From positions 1 to 64,000 of the forward strand of contig JABVXV010000079.1 of NCBI GenBank assembly GCA_013365325.1: a DNA stretch of 64,000 nucleotides, in the 5' to 3' direction. The notes beneath the pieces were generated by a model. It saw only the letters and a list, made by a program, of their open reading frames with translations. It ran no database searches and was not told the origin of the DNA. Below are positions 38,708 to 52,744 of this stretch, piece after piece. Position 1 is the first letter of the stretch. Each line of letters starts with the position of its first letter. A program made the translations under genes and the position numbers. The DNA is from Dipetalonema caudispina (taxonomy: Eukaryota; Nematoda; Chromadorea; Rhabditida; Onchocercidae).

Positions 38708-41404
38708 TTGCAGTTTTCTCGACGTTGATTGTAAATTTGAATGCAAATTTAAATTTGAAATTTGAAATTAGAAACAGAATAAAGTTAGAAGCAACTAAAG
38801 ATCTGAAAAAAATGCAAAACTTTTTGGGATGGAAATTGTACAAAATAACAAGATATGCAAAAACGAAACAACTCATAAACAAAATGATAAATATAAAGCG
38901 AAGGATAATTTAATCCAATTCTTAAGAAAATTGGAATATGTCATTTTTGAAATTTTAGTTTTGCCGGTTTCTGAATTTTCAATTATTAAAAACTTTTTTG
39001 GCATGGTTCATTATTTTTCCACCTAATTTAATCTTAATTAATTCGTGAAAAAAAAAAAAAAAAAAAAAAAAAACACCAAGCAATGCTATGATTGCTGATA
39101 ATATTTATAACAAAAAAAAAAAAAAATCCGCTCAAACAATATTCAGAATTGGAAAATATTTTAATTTTAGCATAATATGCTCCTATCATAATAAACAAAC
39201 GGAAATTAACCATTTTTTAAACTCGGTACATCATTAAAAATTTGAAATTAACACAGTTGATCTTGTCAATAGTTTGACAGATCATCTGTAAAAGATATAC
39301 ATAACAGTGATGACCCATTAGATGGACTTTTTGTAACCAAAATCAAGCGATCGACTGACCTCCGCAACTGCTCTGCAAACTACTACATGATAAACAGAGT
39401 CCACTCATTTTTACTCTTCTCCTCAAAGTTCAATAATAACATCGTGTCTGTTTGCATGTTTGTCTGTCCACATATTTCACTGATGAAAATATTGTCTTCA
39501 AAACAAACTATGATAGGTCAGTTACATTTCATTTCTAAGATTAGAACAAATCTCTTCTCTTCATCATTTATTACCCTCTGCAATTATTTGCATCAATCTC
39601 TTATTAAGTCACATCAGAAATGATATTTCATTTTTTCATTTAATTCACTGACACGTAAGAACCTCGTACCTCAGACGTTTTAAGCAACGTTGGCGTGTTT
39701 TATTGTTGACGTAACTTTTTTTTTGTAGTCGTAATTGCGTGTTTTTTTTTTTCATTACTTTCCACTTCTAAAAAAATAAAACACGTTTTTAATGACAGAT
39801 AGTTTATGTGACATTGATATATGTAATGTATCGTTGATTTCATTTTTATTTCAAACTTGATTTTTATCCCTTTCCTTCCTATTTCCTTCAAAATTTTTGA
39901 AAAAAAAAAGCTTTACTTTGCAGACACTGCAAAGATGGAAATTCTTCAACCTTCGAATTATAAATATATTATTTAATACTCATCTTAATTATGTCTGTAA
40001 AAGTTTGCAATATTTCAATAATCATTTTTAGCAAAAAAAAAAAAATTCAAATCTCATCATCCGTTAAATATTTGAGATTTTTGTTCCTTTAGTATTATTA
40101 AACTTTCAGATTGAAATAATTAGACAGTTATACTGCTCTGATCAATATTAATTACAGCAATCATTAAGAAAGATGATAGCACAGATTTCTGAAAACTTTT
40201 TCTAATTATTCATTACATAAACTGTTTTTTACATATTCCAATTGTGATCAGAATAATAGAAATTCGATTTTTCTTTTGAGTTATTTATGCAATATATGAG
40301 GTACTTTAAATGTAATTTATTCTTTTATTCGTTAATTGTGAATTTTTAATTTAAGTATCTTTTCATTTTGTTATAATAAGTTGTTGTAATTTTTTTCAAC
40401 ATACATTCTTTAGTGGGATGGAAGAAATTTCCAAGTAGACTTTATAAATTTGAAATGTTTGAGTCTAAAAATTGAAATTTTAACAATAATTCTTCCTCGA
40501 ATATTCTCTTCTATTGAACAACATATCTAATAATATATCATTTCAGATTTTAAAATGCATAAAAATTGACACGAAACTTATCTAGCCAAACAACTTAAAT
40601 TTTTGCAATATTTCAAATCACAAAAAAGTAAACAAACATTAGACGTTTTTGTTTCGATATCATTTCAACCATCTTAAAACTCATTTTGGTCGAAATTTTG
40701 CCGGAAACTCATAATTTTTCGCAAAAAAAATGATGACTTAAATAATACAAATTATGACTAATTTCCGTTATTGGCATATCATTACATGTAGATCGATGAT
40801 TTACTTACCATACTGGTAAAGGGATGTTTGCAATGATTTCGGTAAACTTTTATTGTTAAGAAAAATGTAAAAATTGCAATATATTATGAGTGAAAACAGG
40901 CACAACAATGAAACCGTATCATATAATTAGCAAAGTCTGCAACAATCATTGTACTATGAATTTTTTTTTTCTTTTTTATGAAATTCAAATGGAAATCAAT
41001 ATACGAAATTGGCTTCATCGCCCTAATCTATAGTCTTTCTATGACAATAATGAAGAAATGTCTGGCAACAATACAAGATCAGTTCAAGTTTTCAATAGCA
41101 TTTCTTTTTGTGAATAGCCAGATCAGATATTACTGCTTCTTGTTTGATCACTTTTGATCACATATGTCCAGTATAATGGAAATGATAGCTTTGAACATTC
41201 TTCATTTATTTTCATATCATTTTATTTTCTAAATGATCTTAGAAATGAAATTTGATGAATAAATTGTAAAAACAAAGTAATAATCGGATAAAAATTTAAA
41301 AGATTATTAACAGCTTTTAAGTTTGATTTGTATATTTATTTGTATTCGTATTTGCTAATTTGTGCATTTTTATTGACTAATTTGTAAACTAAACGATACT
41401 ATTT
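38708..41404. other. gene-free region between two minus-strand genes
   Basis: No exon supported. A-runs at about 39049-39072 and 39111-39126. The part next to 38708 should hold the promoter of the secreted protein gene. Confidence 0.5.
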
Positions 41405-44400
41405 TTATTTAATATATTTTATTTCCCCTACGACAATAATACTTCGGTTCAACTTTACAACAAATTTGAATTCGATAATTTTCCTTACACTGCATTTTAT
41501 AATAGATATAAATAGAAAAACGATTGAGATAGAAGGTAATGAAAACCTGGACTTGAATAATAGAAGGTTGAATCGTTCTCGAAATTGTGGATTGATTATC
41601 ATATGAACAATCATTCGTAGCAAACTATTCAACACCACTAAAATACTTACCAAATCGGCTGCTATAGTGTAAAATTTTGTACTGAAAAATTTTGCTTGAT
41701 AAATACTCGAAAATTTAAAAAAAAGGTTTGAAAAACAAAGTTTAACTTTTCTTGGAAATTGCAAATATTTCTTTTGATCTAAAATTTGATTTATTTTTAG
41801 AATTTTTTATGTTTCATCTATTCCCTGGAGGAGGATTCCTGGCAAAGTTCAACAAGTATATCAAAGAATAAATCAATTTCCTTTTTCTTTTTTGGAATTT
41901 TTCACTTCTCATCTATTCTCAAGAATAAATCAAAAATCAATTGTCAACCATTTCTATTTTTACAAAAGAGGGTTTGGATAAATCATTCAAAAATTTGCAA
42001 AAAATTTTGGAATAGATCGCTCTTCTTCAGTAACAGCACTTATCATCGTATTTTGAATGAAAATCTGGAAATTAACCTTGATCCATACTTATCAATAAGC
42101 ATTGAACTTTCCGGAAAGACATTTTCCATCACTGACATAAAAACGGAAAAAACATTACAAGTCAAGTATGTAAACACAATTGCCACTATTGTACGGGTTG
42201 CATATTTTAGTTCATGAAACATTTTACGATTTTCCGATACTGAAACTTTTTTGAAAATTATTTTCCAAATTATACATTTCTTGAAATTAAATGACAATTT
42301 ATTTTAAAAAGACTACATTACTGCTTACCATAATCATAATTAATTTTTTTTAATTGAATTTTCTAATTCTAATGCTCTTTGCTCATAGTAATTTTTCACA
42401 CTGTGAAAAATTTACCTTGTCTGATTATATTAGTAGATCCGAGCAGATACAATTTCATGCCACGTGATGTTTTGTTAAGTCGTTTATGGGTTAAATATAT
42501 GATAATTATATTGAAACAAGTAAGTAATATAAATGGCAATATTGTTTGCACAATACTCATCATGTAAAAATTAAATTTCGCATATAACGAATAACTCATT
42601 AGCACTGGTAGGAATAGGTAATCCTGAAATTATTTATTAATAATTTTTAAAAGAAAATCTTTGAGCGCTATTCCTAAATTCATTAATTACAAGAATCAGT
42701 TTCAAATTATTGTTGAAATTTGTTGTACAATTTGAGTTATCAGATATCTTAGCTATAACAAGTTAAATAAACTAAAATAAACTTAAAAGTACTATCAGAA
42801 TGTGAATTTATACACCAACTCACAATAATTAATTAATTTGACGTCATAACGCTGCTTAGTTACCTCTATGAAAATGATTAAACTTTGTGGGATAAACTTT
42901 AAATATAAGAAAAGACTATTGAAGCTTCTTCTAAAATTTTTGTTAGGAAAGAAGCGTGGGAAAATGAACATGAAATTTGAAATTTTTGAATTTGAAATTT
43001 GGAATTTGCTTAGAATTCGGAATTAAATATTAATTTTAGAACCTGAAAAGGTGGACAGTTTGCTTGATAAACGATTCTGTAATCGAAAAAAGTTGGAAGT
43101 CGGAATATTAGTGATATGAACAGTGCAACAGTTACAGTTATCAACCGTCCATTATCACTGCAAATTGAAATACATACATTAAATAAGGGAGCAATTTTCA
43201 TCCTGAAATTAAGTATCATTTAAATTTAAATAGTTTAAAAGTATCCGAATTTATGCATCACCATCTTAACTTCTAAATGATCCTGAATTTCCAAAATTTT
43301 AGATTTTAATTAGTGACATTATAAATATTAAAAAATTAGAAACTAACGTGATAAACCAACTAAGATATCGTTTACTGGAAATGTACACAAAACGCTCAAA
43401 TGTTGCACATAACATCATATATACGGCACCGAATTGTACTGCAGCAATTTCATTTTTAGGCAAAATTTAATGAAACATTGAAAAGTTGAAAATAACCATT
43501 TGATAGTTATTATTCATCAAATTATACGTTATCAATAAATTTTGGAAAATCAGTGAAGCAAATATTATTATTTTTTAACTAAATTTTAATTTTAGGGAAA
43601 CCTGTTTAATGTTGCAATAAAAATGATGTAAATTTAACGAGAAGTTTGATACATGTAATATAATCATTATGATCTAGAGATAATAATATTACGTGGTTTA
43701 CGTATTCATTCTCCGAGATATCATTAATGGATATAAGTGACATTAAGAATTTGAAAAACAACAAACCAAATCTACTCGTACAATATATTGACATAACATA
43801 AGTATGCCATAAGTGATGAAGTGATTTAATTTGATAATAAATTGCTAATGCATCCATGGTAAAGAATGGTATGTAAAGAGCGCAAATGAGCATATCAAAT
43901 ATCGCCAAAAATAATAAATAAAAATCAGGCGAATTCAATGATTTTTTATGACAAAATATAATCTAAAAATGGATCCGTTTTTTTTTTTTTTTTTTGAAGG
44001 AAAAAAGTTTTAATTAAAAGAATTATAATTATTTTAATAAAATGATACTATAGGAAATTTTGATTGCAATAATCTGAATGGATTAAATAGCTAACAAAAT
44101 TACCCTTTGCCCTTCATCATCATTAATCATACTTTTTCAAAAGACCTGATTATATCTGAAATATTGCTACATCAAAGACGATAATATAAGACTTAAAAGA
44201 GTTATTAATCAACATCACTTTTTTTTTTAACTCTAAATTAATTAGTTTAAAATCAATTCCAAAATCAATTACACCAATAACAGTTTAACTCTTACAGTTG
44301 AAATTTAACATAGTATTTAAATTATGAATATTTTATTAAATGAATTACCACCAATATGCCATTGAAAACAATCCCGATGAATGCGATCGGAGTACCGATA

Positions 44401-44477
44401 TAAACGACAAGAGCAAACCGGGCATCATCGTATCCTTCATTTCTTTCTGCACATTCCATGTTTTCGGTCTCGTTCAT
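41405..44477 (-). CDS. seven-TM receptor, FMRFamide-receptor-like (GPCR 2)
   Basis: Seven minus-strand exons: 44477-44349, 43962-43776, 43438-43348, 43157-43043, 42623-42416, 42239-42077, 41681-41405, about 389 residues with matching phases. N-terminus MNETENMECAERNEG holds a glycosylation sequon (NET). TM1 GTPIAFIGIVFNGILV; TM2 PDFYLLFLAIFDMLICALYI; TM3 QFGAVYMMLCATFERFVYI (ERF in the DRY place); TM4 ITVTVALFISLIFRLPTFF; TM5 MSIVQTILPFILLTCFNIII; TM6 ATRTIVAIVFTYLTCNVFSV; TM7 ADLVSILVVLNSLLRMIVHM then NPQFRERF. The LP after TM4 and VLNSLLR in TM7 are typical of nematode FMRFamide-like peptide receptors. Ligand unknown. The last 50 residues turn hydrophobic, so a donor near 41540 may instead lead to an unseen final exon. 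Confidence 0.85.
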
Positions 44478-47400
44478 AATTTGTCGTTTTACCTTAGCTT
44501 GTCATTCAATATGAATTAATTAAATTATCTTACTTACTTCAATTTCACTAACTCTTTATAGCTACCTATTTCTTTCTAAAAAAAAAAAAAAAAAAAAATG
44601 CTCCATTTTATATCAATCTTTGTCATTTAACGTCTCAAATTTGACCATAGCGTGAAAAGTTTCTCATAACGAACTAGGAAAGATGTAATTCTTAAAATTT
44701 TAATTTTACAATTGGAATTTTCTGAACAGAATTTTCGAATAAAATAATTTTCAAAGGATATTTCGAAATGATAGCGTATTCTTTTCTGTATTGGTAAGCA
44801 AAAAGAGAAAGAAAAAAAAAATTTATACAATAAAAGAAATTTTCTAAAAAAAAAAAAAAAAAAAAAAAATTTGCAGAAGAAAGTATAAATATTATCGCTA
44901 TAAATGAGCAAACGATTTTCTCTGTTTTTAAAAATTTATCAAATTAAGTCTTCCTAATTCTAATTATAGCTTCTATCGGATAGTCAATGCTATTATCATT
45001 TACTAATAACTACAATTTACCTTACACTCATTAATGTCTTGTTTACATTCGACCTTTTTTTTTTTTTTTTTTCACTGTTACCTTCTTTTTCTCATTAATA
45101 GAAATTAGATTAGAGTATAATAAAAATTCAATAATTATTCCAAAGTAATACTACTTTGCTATGATTGATCTGTTGAGATACTTAAAGTGCACAAAGAAAG
45201 TCTTCGTATGACTTTAGAAAGGTTTTATTCGGTTACTATTTTCTTGTCGAATCTCTATGATTTATCTCTATCAATGTGAATCATTTCAATTCTTCTTAAT
45301 TATCTTTGATATAATTATTGGTAATGCTTGATTTTGAATATATCTAAGAGCAAAATTATAAAGGAAAAATTCATTTAAACGATAATTGATAACTAGTTCG
45401 GCTTTGATTTATCTTGAATTTCAACATTCCGGATGAAAAAAAAAAAAACAAATAATAGACCTTTTTGCTCGTCCTGATCAGTTTAGACAAGATTCCAGTT
45501 TCGCTTTTTTAAGTACTTATTATTTCACAGGTTTGCATTTTCACACGTTATCTAGAAATGGAATTTAACCTGTAATTGAATAATTAAATTATACCTCTAG
45601 TTAGGAATAAAAATACACCACAAAACATATCACATCAAACTAATTGTAAGGAACACAGATTAATTCAACAATTAATATATTTCTGAGTCGAAATATCAGC
45701 AAAATTTGCATCAGATGAAACTTAACTGAAATGATAACATCATAACAGTACTTATCATTACTAATAATGTTGGTTGAATTAAAATTATTTTGTTATCTCA
45801 CTTCTGAATTTCAATTCTTACTTTTCAGTTAAGTGTTAGAAGATAGATATGATCGAAGTAATATCTCAATTCATTTGTAAATATTGTTCTAACAAGTAAT
45901 GTTAATTTTTTGCAAATAACATTAGGATGTAGCAACATTAATATTATGGAATATTTGTCATACAATCAATCGTTTTCAATGAGCATAATTTAGGTTAGTG
46001 TTGTTGAAAAGAATGACATTTCTATTACAGAATTGAAGAGCAATGTAAGAAATACATTTAATTCATGATTTAAGCAGAAAATATATTCCTCAAAATGCAG
46101 TAAATTTCATTCCATTTACAATTGTGTAGTCTGGAAAAAAAATCTGACAAGTTTAATTTTGACGATATCATTTCAAGCAATTTGATGATAAACGCAATGC
46201 AAATGACATTAAGATGTAGCAAGCTTGAATTAAATTAATGTAAAATTATTTATAAAATGATACTAACCATATGTAATATAATTTCCTATGAACTGATTGA
46301 GAATAAGCTAAATCGTTATGAAAATTGTCGTAATTTAAGTTAAGAGAGTTCGTGATATTGTTTTTCAACTTTTTTATCTTTTTTAATAAAAATTAAATTT
46401 TTGGATATTTTGGAAGTATTAATTAAAAATGAAATTTTTAAGCCAAAAATTGTACAATTATTAAAGTACTGCAAAATTTTCATCAATATCTGATAATAAT
46501 GTTGAAGAAATGTAAAGATGTAAAATATCAACAAGATACATTTAAAAATCATTTCTCCATTAAGTGGAATAGATTCACTAATAATTTAATAATACTAATC
46601 AGTAATGATACTAACAAGTTGGTGATTAACTTAGATTTAATCCTATTTGAATGAATGAATGTATGAATACAATATTTATTACAAATTTTAACTATAAAAG
46701 CCATACGGGAAAAGCATTTTGCCAAAAGGGAATTCTTGGATACAAATATATGGAAAAACTTTCGTAATTTGATAACCAATTCCAGCTTTTAATCAGGGTT
46801 AGATCTCCACGCTAACTCTAAAATTATTTTATTCGTCTTCAACTTAAATTCTGTGCAATAGAAGAAAGAAATGTTAAATGAAATGAATAGGATCCAAGGC
46901 GATACTTTCACCGCAATTTCTCCATCTAACGTTTGTCATCTATTTTGGCAAAAGTAGTAACTCTCTTATGGGCGTTGTATGGGCGGGTTTTTTCTTTTTT
47001 TTTTTTTTTTCATCGTTATCATGATGGGGATACTGTGATTGGATACCGTTGCACTCCATCATTCGATATCGTGGGAAATGAAATAATCCATTGAAGATAA
47101 TCAGACTGAAATTTAATGCAGAAAATTTAGTATTCAATGCGATGAAAATTGAAGTTCAAGCTGATGTTGAAATGTTAAAAGCATTTGATGCAAACGTCTA
47201 CACAAGAAAAAAAAAAAAGAAAAATTGCACAAATATTAAAAAATGTTTATGTAATTTGAGATAATTTAAAATGAGCCTAGCTATGATTATTATTCTGCAA
47301 AAAATGTCAACTTTTCCCGAATGGTTTTTTTTCCTTTTCCTTTAAAAAAAAAAATTCAAAATAGCTAATTTACATTAGGGAGTTTCTAGATTTTTTATAA

Positions 47401-47722
47401 TGATGAATTTGAATTCATCCATATGTTTTTAAAAAAGAAAAGATTTTCTTGGGACAATGAAAGACAAAAAAAAAAAGAAAAAAAAAGATTTGCAGGAAAT
47501 TAGGAAACTTCCCGGTTATATGACATTTTGATGAGAATTTAGAATTTGAGCAAATCAACCTATTCAAATATATTTGTACCTGTGAATATATAATCAAGCC
47601 TAGTAGCGATATTTGGCAAAGTGATGCATCGTGCCATGCATTTTTGAATCGAATTGTTGGCAAAAACACCCATGATAGATCCAAAACAATTTAAGAGAGA
47701 TGAATAGGTATAATATGGCCAA

Positions 47723-47774
47723 ATAACAACATTTAAAGGTTTGAGGACCAAGTAACAACATTTAAAGGTTTAAG
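47723..47774. repeat. two-copy tandem duplication
   Basis: TAACAACATTTAAAGGTTTRAG occurs twice, 29 bases apart, with one base different. Confidence 0.85.
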
Positions 47775-48044
47775 AAAAAGCTCACTAGTCATAGAGGAAA
47801 TGTTAGCAGAATAAAAAATAAGAAAAGCTAGCTTTAAAATTTAATACCAAGTTAAGCTTTCGGTTTTGAAATAATTTTTTAATTTTCAACTGGAATTTTT
47901 TTTTTTTTGGAATTTTATTCAAAATACAAATTGTCATTAATTAGCAATAATAATACGCATTATTAATCATCAATATTACTATGATAAATTATTTGATTAT
48001 CATTGCTTTTCTTACTTGCTGAAACATTAATGCATATGACCGTA

Positions 48045-48090
48045 GGATTATGATAATTTAAAAATATGGATTATGATAATTTAAAAATCT
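48045..48090. repeat. two-copy 23-bp tandem repeat
   Basis: GGATTATGATAATTTAAAAA plus three bases, twice in direct succession with one difference in the last three bases. Confidence 0.9.
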
Positions 48091-49297
48091 CTCTTTTTTT
48101 TTTTTTTTAATACTTAGTTCGTTTATTTAAGATAATCCATTATTCAATACATTTATTTAATACAACCTAACAATTATTTCAAATTGTCTGTTAAAGAATA
48201 AAATAATTTCGATTGAGATGTTTTGTTTTTGTTTTGTTTTTAAATTATTTCTTGCATAATATTATATTGCAAGAATTTTTCGCCTTATTCATTAAAAAAA
48301 AAAAAAAATGAAAATGGAATGAGCTAAGTTAAATTGGATACAAAAAAAGTGACCTTATATGTATTGAAATTTTTAATATTATGCTGCATTTCTGATAAAG
48401 ATCGTTATGAAAGTCCATTTAAGGTTACACTGAAGTACTATACGAATTTTTTTTCACAAAAAGTTTGCCACACTTTCTGGCACATAGAATTTACTTTTCT
48501 TCAAAAATCAATGCCCAAGAATGATCCAAACAATCATCAGAAATGTCAACTGGTGACATAATCGAATTGAAGATAATTATGCAATGACCTTTTTGAAATA
48601 AACTAACGGTATCAGGTGTTAAATCATTCAATACAATTCATTCACTGATGAAGCACTCTGAACTTAATTCCTTCCAGTCATTATCGAATAAAGCTTTCCC
48701 AAATTTTTTGCAATTTCTACAACATTACTTTCCCAATATTGTTCAAGAAATAGATTAACCTTGGTGAATCTAAACTACAGTGAAATGATCAAGCTTTATA
48801 TTTGTTGCTAAATGATTCTGATATGGAAGCACAAATTCTGAATTAAATTTAAAAATTTATTGAAAAATATAACAGCATAATATTGAAACTTAAGAACTAA
48901 ACACATGACGTTGCAGAATGGTAGCAGACTAACCGAATGGGAATTATCCGTTAGATTTAGTAATCCAATTGCCATTATATCATTCATAACAGCTTTCTTT
49001 CTCTCCTCTCTCTCTCTCTCTCTCTCCCTTTCCTTCTCCTCTTTACAATTTTTTTTTTTTTTACCCTCTACCATTTGTTTATATTCTCTTCTTGCCTATC
49101 ATAATATCCAAATAATCCTAATTAACACCAGCTATAATCTCCTCATCATCTTCCATTCAACAAGCTTTAATGTTTATCCCTTGTTGTTACTACAAAATCG
49201 CTGTAAAGTTTCACTACAATCTCGAATTACTCAAAAAAAACCATCACTCCTAACAAATACTACCATCAATCGTATGTATATCATCCTAACATCTTAT

Positions 49298-49351
49298 CCG
49301 GAAATAATAGTATCTCAATAAATTCCGGAAATAATAATATCGCAATAAATT
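49298..49351. repeat. two-copy 27-bp tandem repeat
   Basis: CCGGAAATAATARTATCKCA followed by ATAAATT, twice in direct succession with two substitutions. Confidence 0.9.
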
Positions 49352-52155
49352 CCTATTACTCTTAAAAAATTCATACATATAATGCTATTTTAGAGGATTT
49401 CATATGATGAAACAATTCCATGAAGTGTTGTTAACAAATAGAAAGAATTGAAATTAATTGAAATATTTATAATATTGAAACCGTTTTGGATAAGTTGAAT
49501 AGAGTCACTGTTAAAATATTTGATTACAACAATGAAATAAACTGAAATTAAGAAGACTTAAAAGAGTTAAACTTAATAAGCATTGCACTATTATTATTAA
49601 TCTTAGCTTATTTATTTAATGATTAAACAAAACAAAATAGGAAAAAAAAAGGTGTAAAAAAATAAAGTTTAATAAGCGCTTTTATCAGAACGGCTAGGAC
49701 ACTTGATACCGTACAATTTTTTGTGATGATACAGCAGACAAGACCGATCGTCATTCCACTCAATAAGACTTACAATTTATTCATTAGGTTAAAATTGTCA
49801 AAGTTGCTATCAGAAACTTTTTTCATTCAACAATAGTGCAAAATTATTTTAATTATAACTCTTCGAACTGAGCTAATCTTCTAATCTATTCAGAACTTGT
49901 GTTTTAATTAAATTTTAAAGCGAAAATTTTTCTCACCAAAATAACAACTATAAGAAAAATAAATACAAATGTTATCACTATCTTTTTTTTTTCTGTTTTT
50001 ATTCTTCCAGTAATTAAAGGATTCTTTTTGAAAAATTTCGATGGTACTTTTCAAATAATACAATACTAAAATCAAAAAATTTTTAATTCTAATAAACTGT
50101 AACATTTTTAATGATATCAAGTTTATTGGGAATTTCATTAAAAAAAAAACTTTGGAACTCATTAAATTATTTTTTTTTTCATCTCTGGTCAATATTTACT
50201 TACAAATTCACTATCAATTATTTCATTTCAACTTATCGAAATCGCAAACTGAAATGTTATGGACAATCGAATACCTACTTGTAATAATAAAACAAAAAAA
50301 AAAACTTATAAAAATTCACAAAAAATAAACTAAAGTCATTCCTAACATTTACTGTCCGTTGGTAGTATAAATTTCTAAATTTTAAAACAACAAAAGTGCT
50401 CTTTGTAGATGGAGAAATTGTTGTTAACTTTTTCTATCAATTTGTGATAACGAAGTTGCAGATCGAACAATAATGATAATTACACTGCAACGTTGAGAAA
50501 CAGATTAAAGCGAAAGTAGTTTCGTTATTATTAATGAATATCTACATTTTATCGCTTGCAAACTAATTCTTTTTTTTTAAATTTTCTAATTTTTGATAAA
50601 ATTTCGGTCTTTTTTGAAGACTTTAATCACTTCAGCAATTCATTTTAAGATAAGAACAAAATGATATTACATGAATAGAATATAAAAGATTTTTTAATTT
50701 CAAGTGCAAAATTTAAAAAAACGATTTCGTTTTTTTTTTGAATGTATATTTTTTGCAACATTTTACTTTTCATATTGTCGAAATTTTTCCCTCTCTCTTT
50801 TTATTACATTCATGAATTGAGCGATACGCTAATATTATTAATTTAACTATTCGTTTTTCTTAATTTAATGTAAAAGCTTTAAAGCCATACTCTGCTACAC
50901 TAAACATTTACACATGACTTCATTTTCCTCTTCGAAATATAATCCAACTTTTATATTCTACTCATATAATATCATTTTGTTCTTATCTTAAAATGAATTT
51001 TCTGCTTTATCGATAAATCTTTTGAACTTTACATATTTGGATAATATGCTTAACTTTGTTTTCATGTTTTTAGTGTGTTTGATTAATTGTTCATCCATAT
51101 ATATCATTGTAATGAAACATATCTTGATGTTATAAAATAGTTTCAAGCATTTCATATATATATAACACTGATAGTTTCAGGAATTCAACACTGATGCGTA
51201 TTTCATTGATAATTAAAAAACTATGAAACTTTATTTTTAAAATTTTTGTATTCTATCTAAAATATTATTTTTCCTCATTGGACTAACAAAAAAATCAATC
51301 CTTTATATAATCTTTGAAATTAAAAGTGAAAATTTTTTTTTCTAATTTTATTGTAATATGGAAGACATTGCAAAGACGTCAGGTTAGTTTGTCAATTGAA
51401 ATTAACAAGACCTTTTCATGAGGAACAAAAATGGGTTTGACTGATGTACAAGCCTGATAATCATAGTGATGTCTGATATCCATGATTATCTGATTAGTTT
51501 AACAAACATTCATTTCCTTTTTTTTGCATTCGTAATTTCAAAACTTAAGATTTCGTCGCGAGATAATGCAAATGATGAATTTTATCGAATTTTAATTCAA
51601 ATGTCGACTTTTCTCCTATCAGACTTCAAAAGTTTGGCAATTATTAATAGAAATAAGCTTTACTGCTAAATCCTTACAATGACAGATCCATTGTGAATTA
51701 TAATTTTTGATAGATTCCTCAAACTCATACTTAACTGTTCCCCACTACTCATTTTTGCTTTTTTATTGTTTACACTTCTTTTTTTCCGTTCAATCTTTTG
51801 TTTAGTTATTTTTTAATTGCTGAAGAATCTACGAAACTTGACAGATTAGTTTTCAAATTTCTAGACAATAGGTAAAATAATTATTTTCATGCATACAATA
51901 AGTAGAATATTTAGCCAGGAAATGAATTTTTCTTTTCTTGAAATTATACGGAAAGGCAGATTTTACCATAAAATATTTCACCCAGTTCGTTTCAAATTCT
52001 GGATTTGCTGGTAAATTGATGGATGCTTTTAGAAATATCAGTATACCAAAATGCTGATCAATTACTCCATGGCAAAATTTTCCCTGGAAGTATTATGAAA
52101 GCTTTCATTTGTGTTAGAAGGAATCTGTATTTTGTTAAAGACAGTACAGTCTTCT

Positions 52156-52744
52156 TGTTGAGTATCACGACAAGTAGTTGAATATAGAATTTATTGAATA
52201 ATACAACAATTAATACCAGCAAATGTTAATATAATTTTAATGCGTAATAGGTTAAAGTCACTGAACTGACTTGTGGTCGGAAGCTCAGTAAAAGGAATAA
52301 AGTATGAGAAGTGGGAGTGGTTCGTGATTTTGTAAGTGAATAAGGTGATTGAGTGGACGAGTGAGTGAATCGTAAGCTGATTGAGTAAGTAAGCTAAAGA
52401 GTGGAATGGGTCCCGTAAAGCCGTGACCCTTGTATATATATGTGTGTGTATTGGGAGTGGCTTACAGGAAGCTTTATTGTAACCCTGTTGTAAGTATATG
52501 ACACAAAGGACAATGTTTTACAATCCTAGCTTAAGCATATGAAACAAAGGACACGATGTCGCAATCATAGCTTAACATATGAACAAAGGACAATGTCACA
52601 ATCTTATTTTAAGGATATGAACAAAGGATAATACATTGCTGTCGGATCTGATTTAAGCATATCTTAACCACAGACAACAAAGACGCATTGTTAATATCTC
52701 ATCTTAGACAAGGATGAGTATAAGTTAAATGGTTTATGTTAACA
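52156..52744. mobile_element. possible solo LTR or other mobile-element remnant
   Basis: A 589-bp segment that starts TGTTGAGTATC and ends GTTAACA, so it has TG...CA termini. It is clearly less AT-rich than the DNA on either side, holds an AATAAA (52296), and carries an internal tandem repeat. There is no coding region of a retrotransposon nearby, and no matching 5-bp target duplication (CTTCT left, ATTTA right), so either the edges are wrong or it is not an LTR. Confidence 0.3.
52491..52662. repeat. four-copy degenerate ~42-bp tandem repeat
   Basis: Each unit contains a core like CATATGAAACAAAGGACAAT followed by a GTxxCAATCxTAGCTTAA-type tail. Units begin at about 52491, 52533, 52574 and 52611 and vary by small indels. 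Confidence 0.75.

Larger units (their letters stand above)
44478..52155. other. gene-free region, first part of the 19.5-kb distal stretch
   Basis: No exon supported on either strand. Contains A/T runs (about 44580-44598, 44848-44869, 45055-45072, 47000-47010), a (CT)n tract at about 49005-49026, and short tandem duplications at 47723-47774, 48045-48090 and 49298-49351. Confidence 0.5.

Noticed and set aside
47560..47751. Minus-strand open frame (NCFGSIMGVFANNSIQKCMARC...) ending near a GT donor
   Set aside because: No acceptor or good start upstream, and its 5' part is the tandem duplication at 47723-47774; no partner exon seen.
48905..49321. 138-codon open frame on the plus strand
   Set aside because: Longest single open frame in the distal region but it runs through a (CT)n tract and a T-run, starts without an acceptor, and its composition is that of random AT-rich DNA.
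51466..51669. 67-codon plus-strand open frame
   Set aside because: No acceptor before the ATG, no domain, and mixed hydrophobic composition; not distinguishable from chance.
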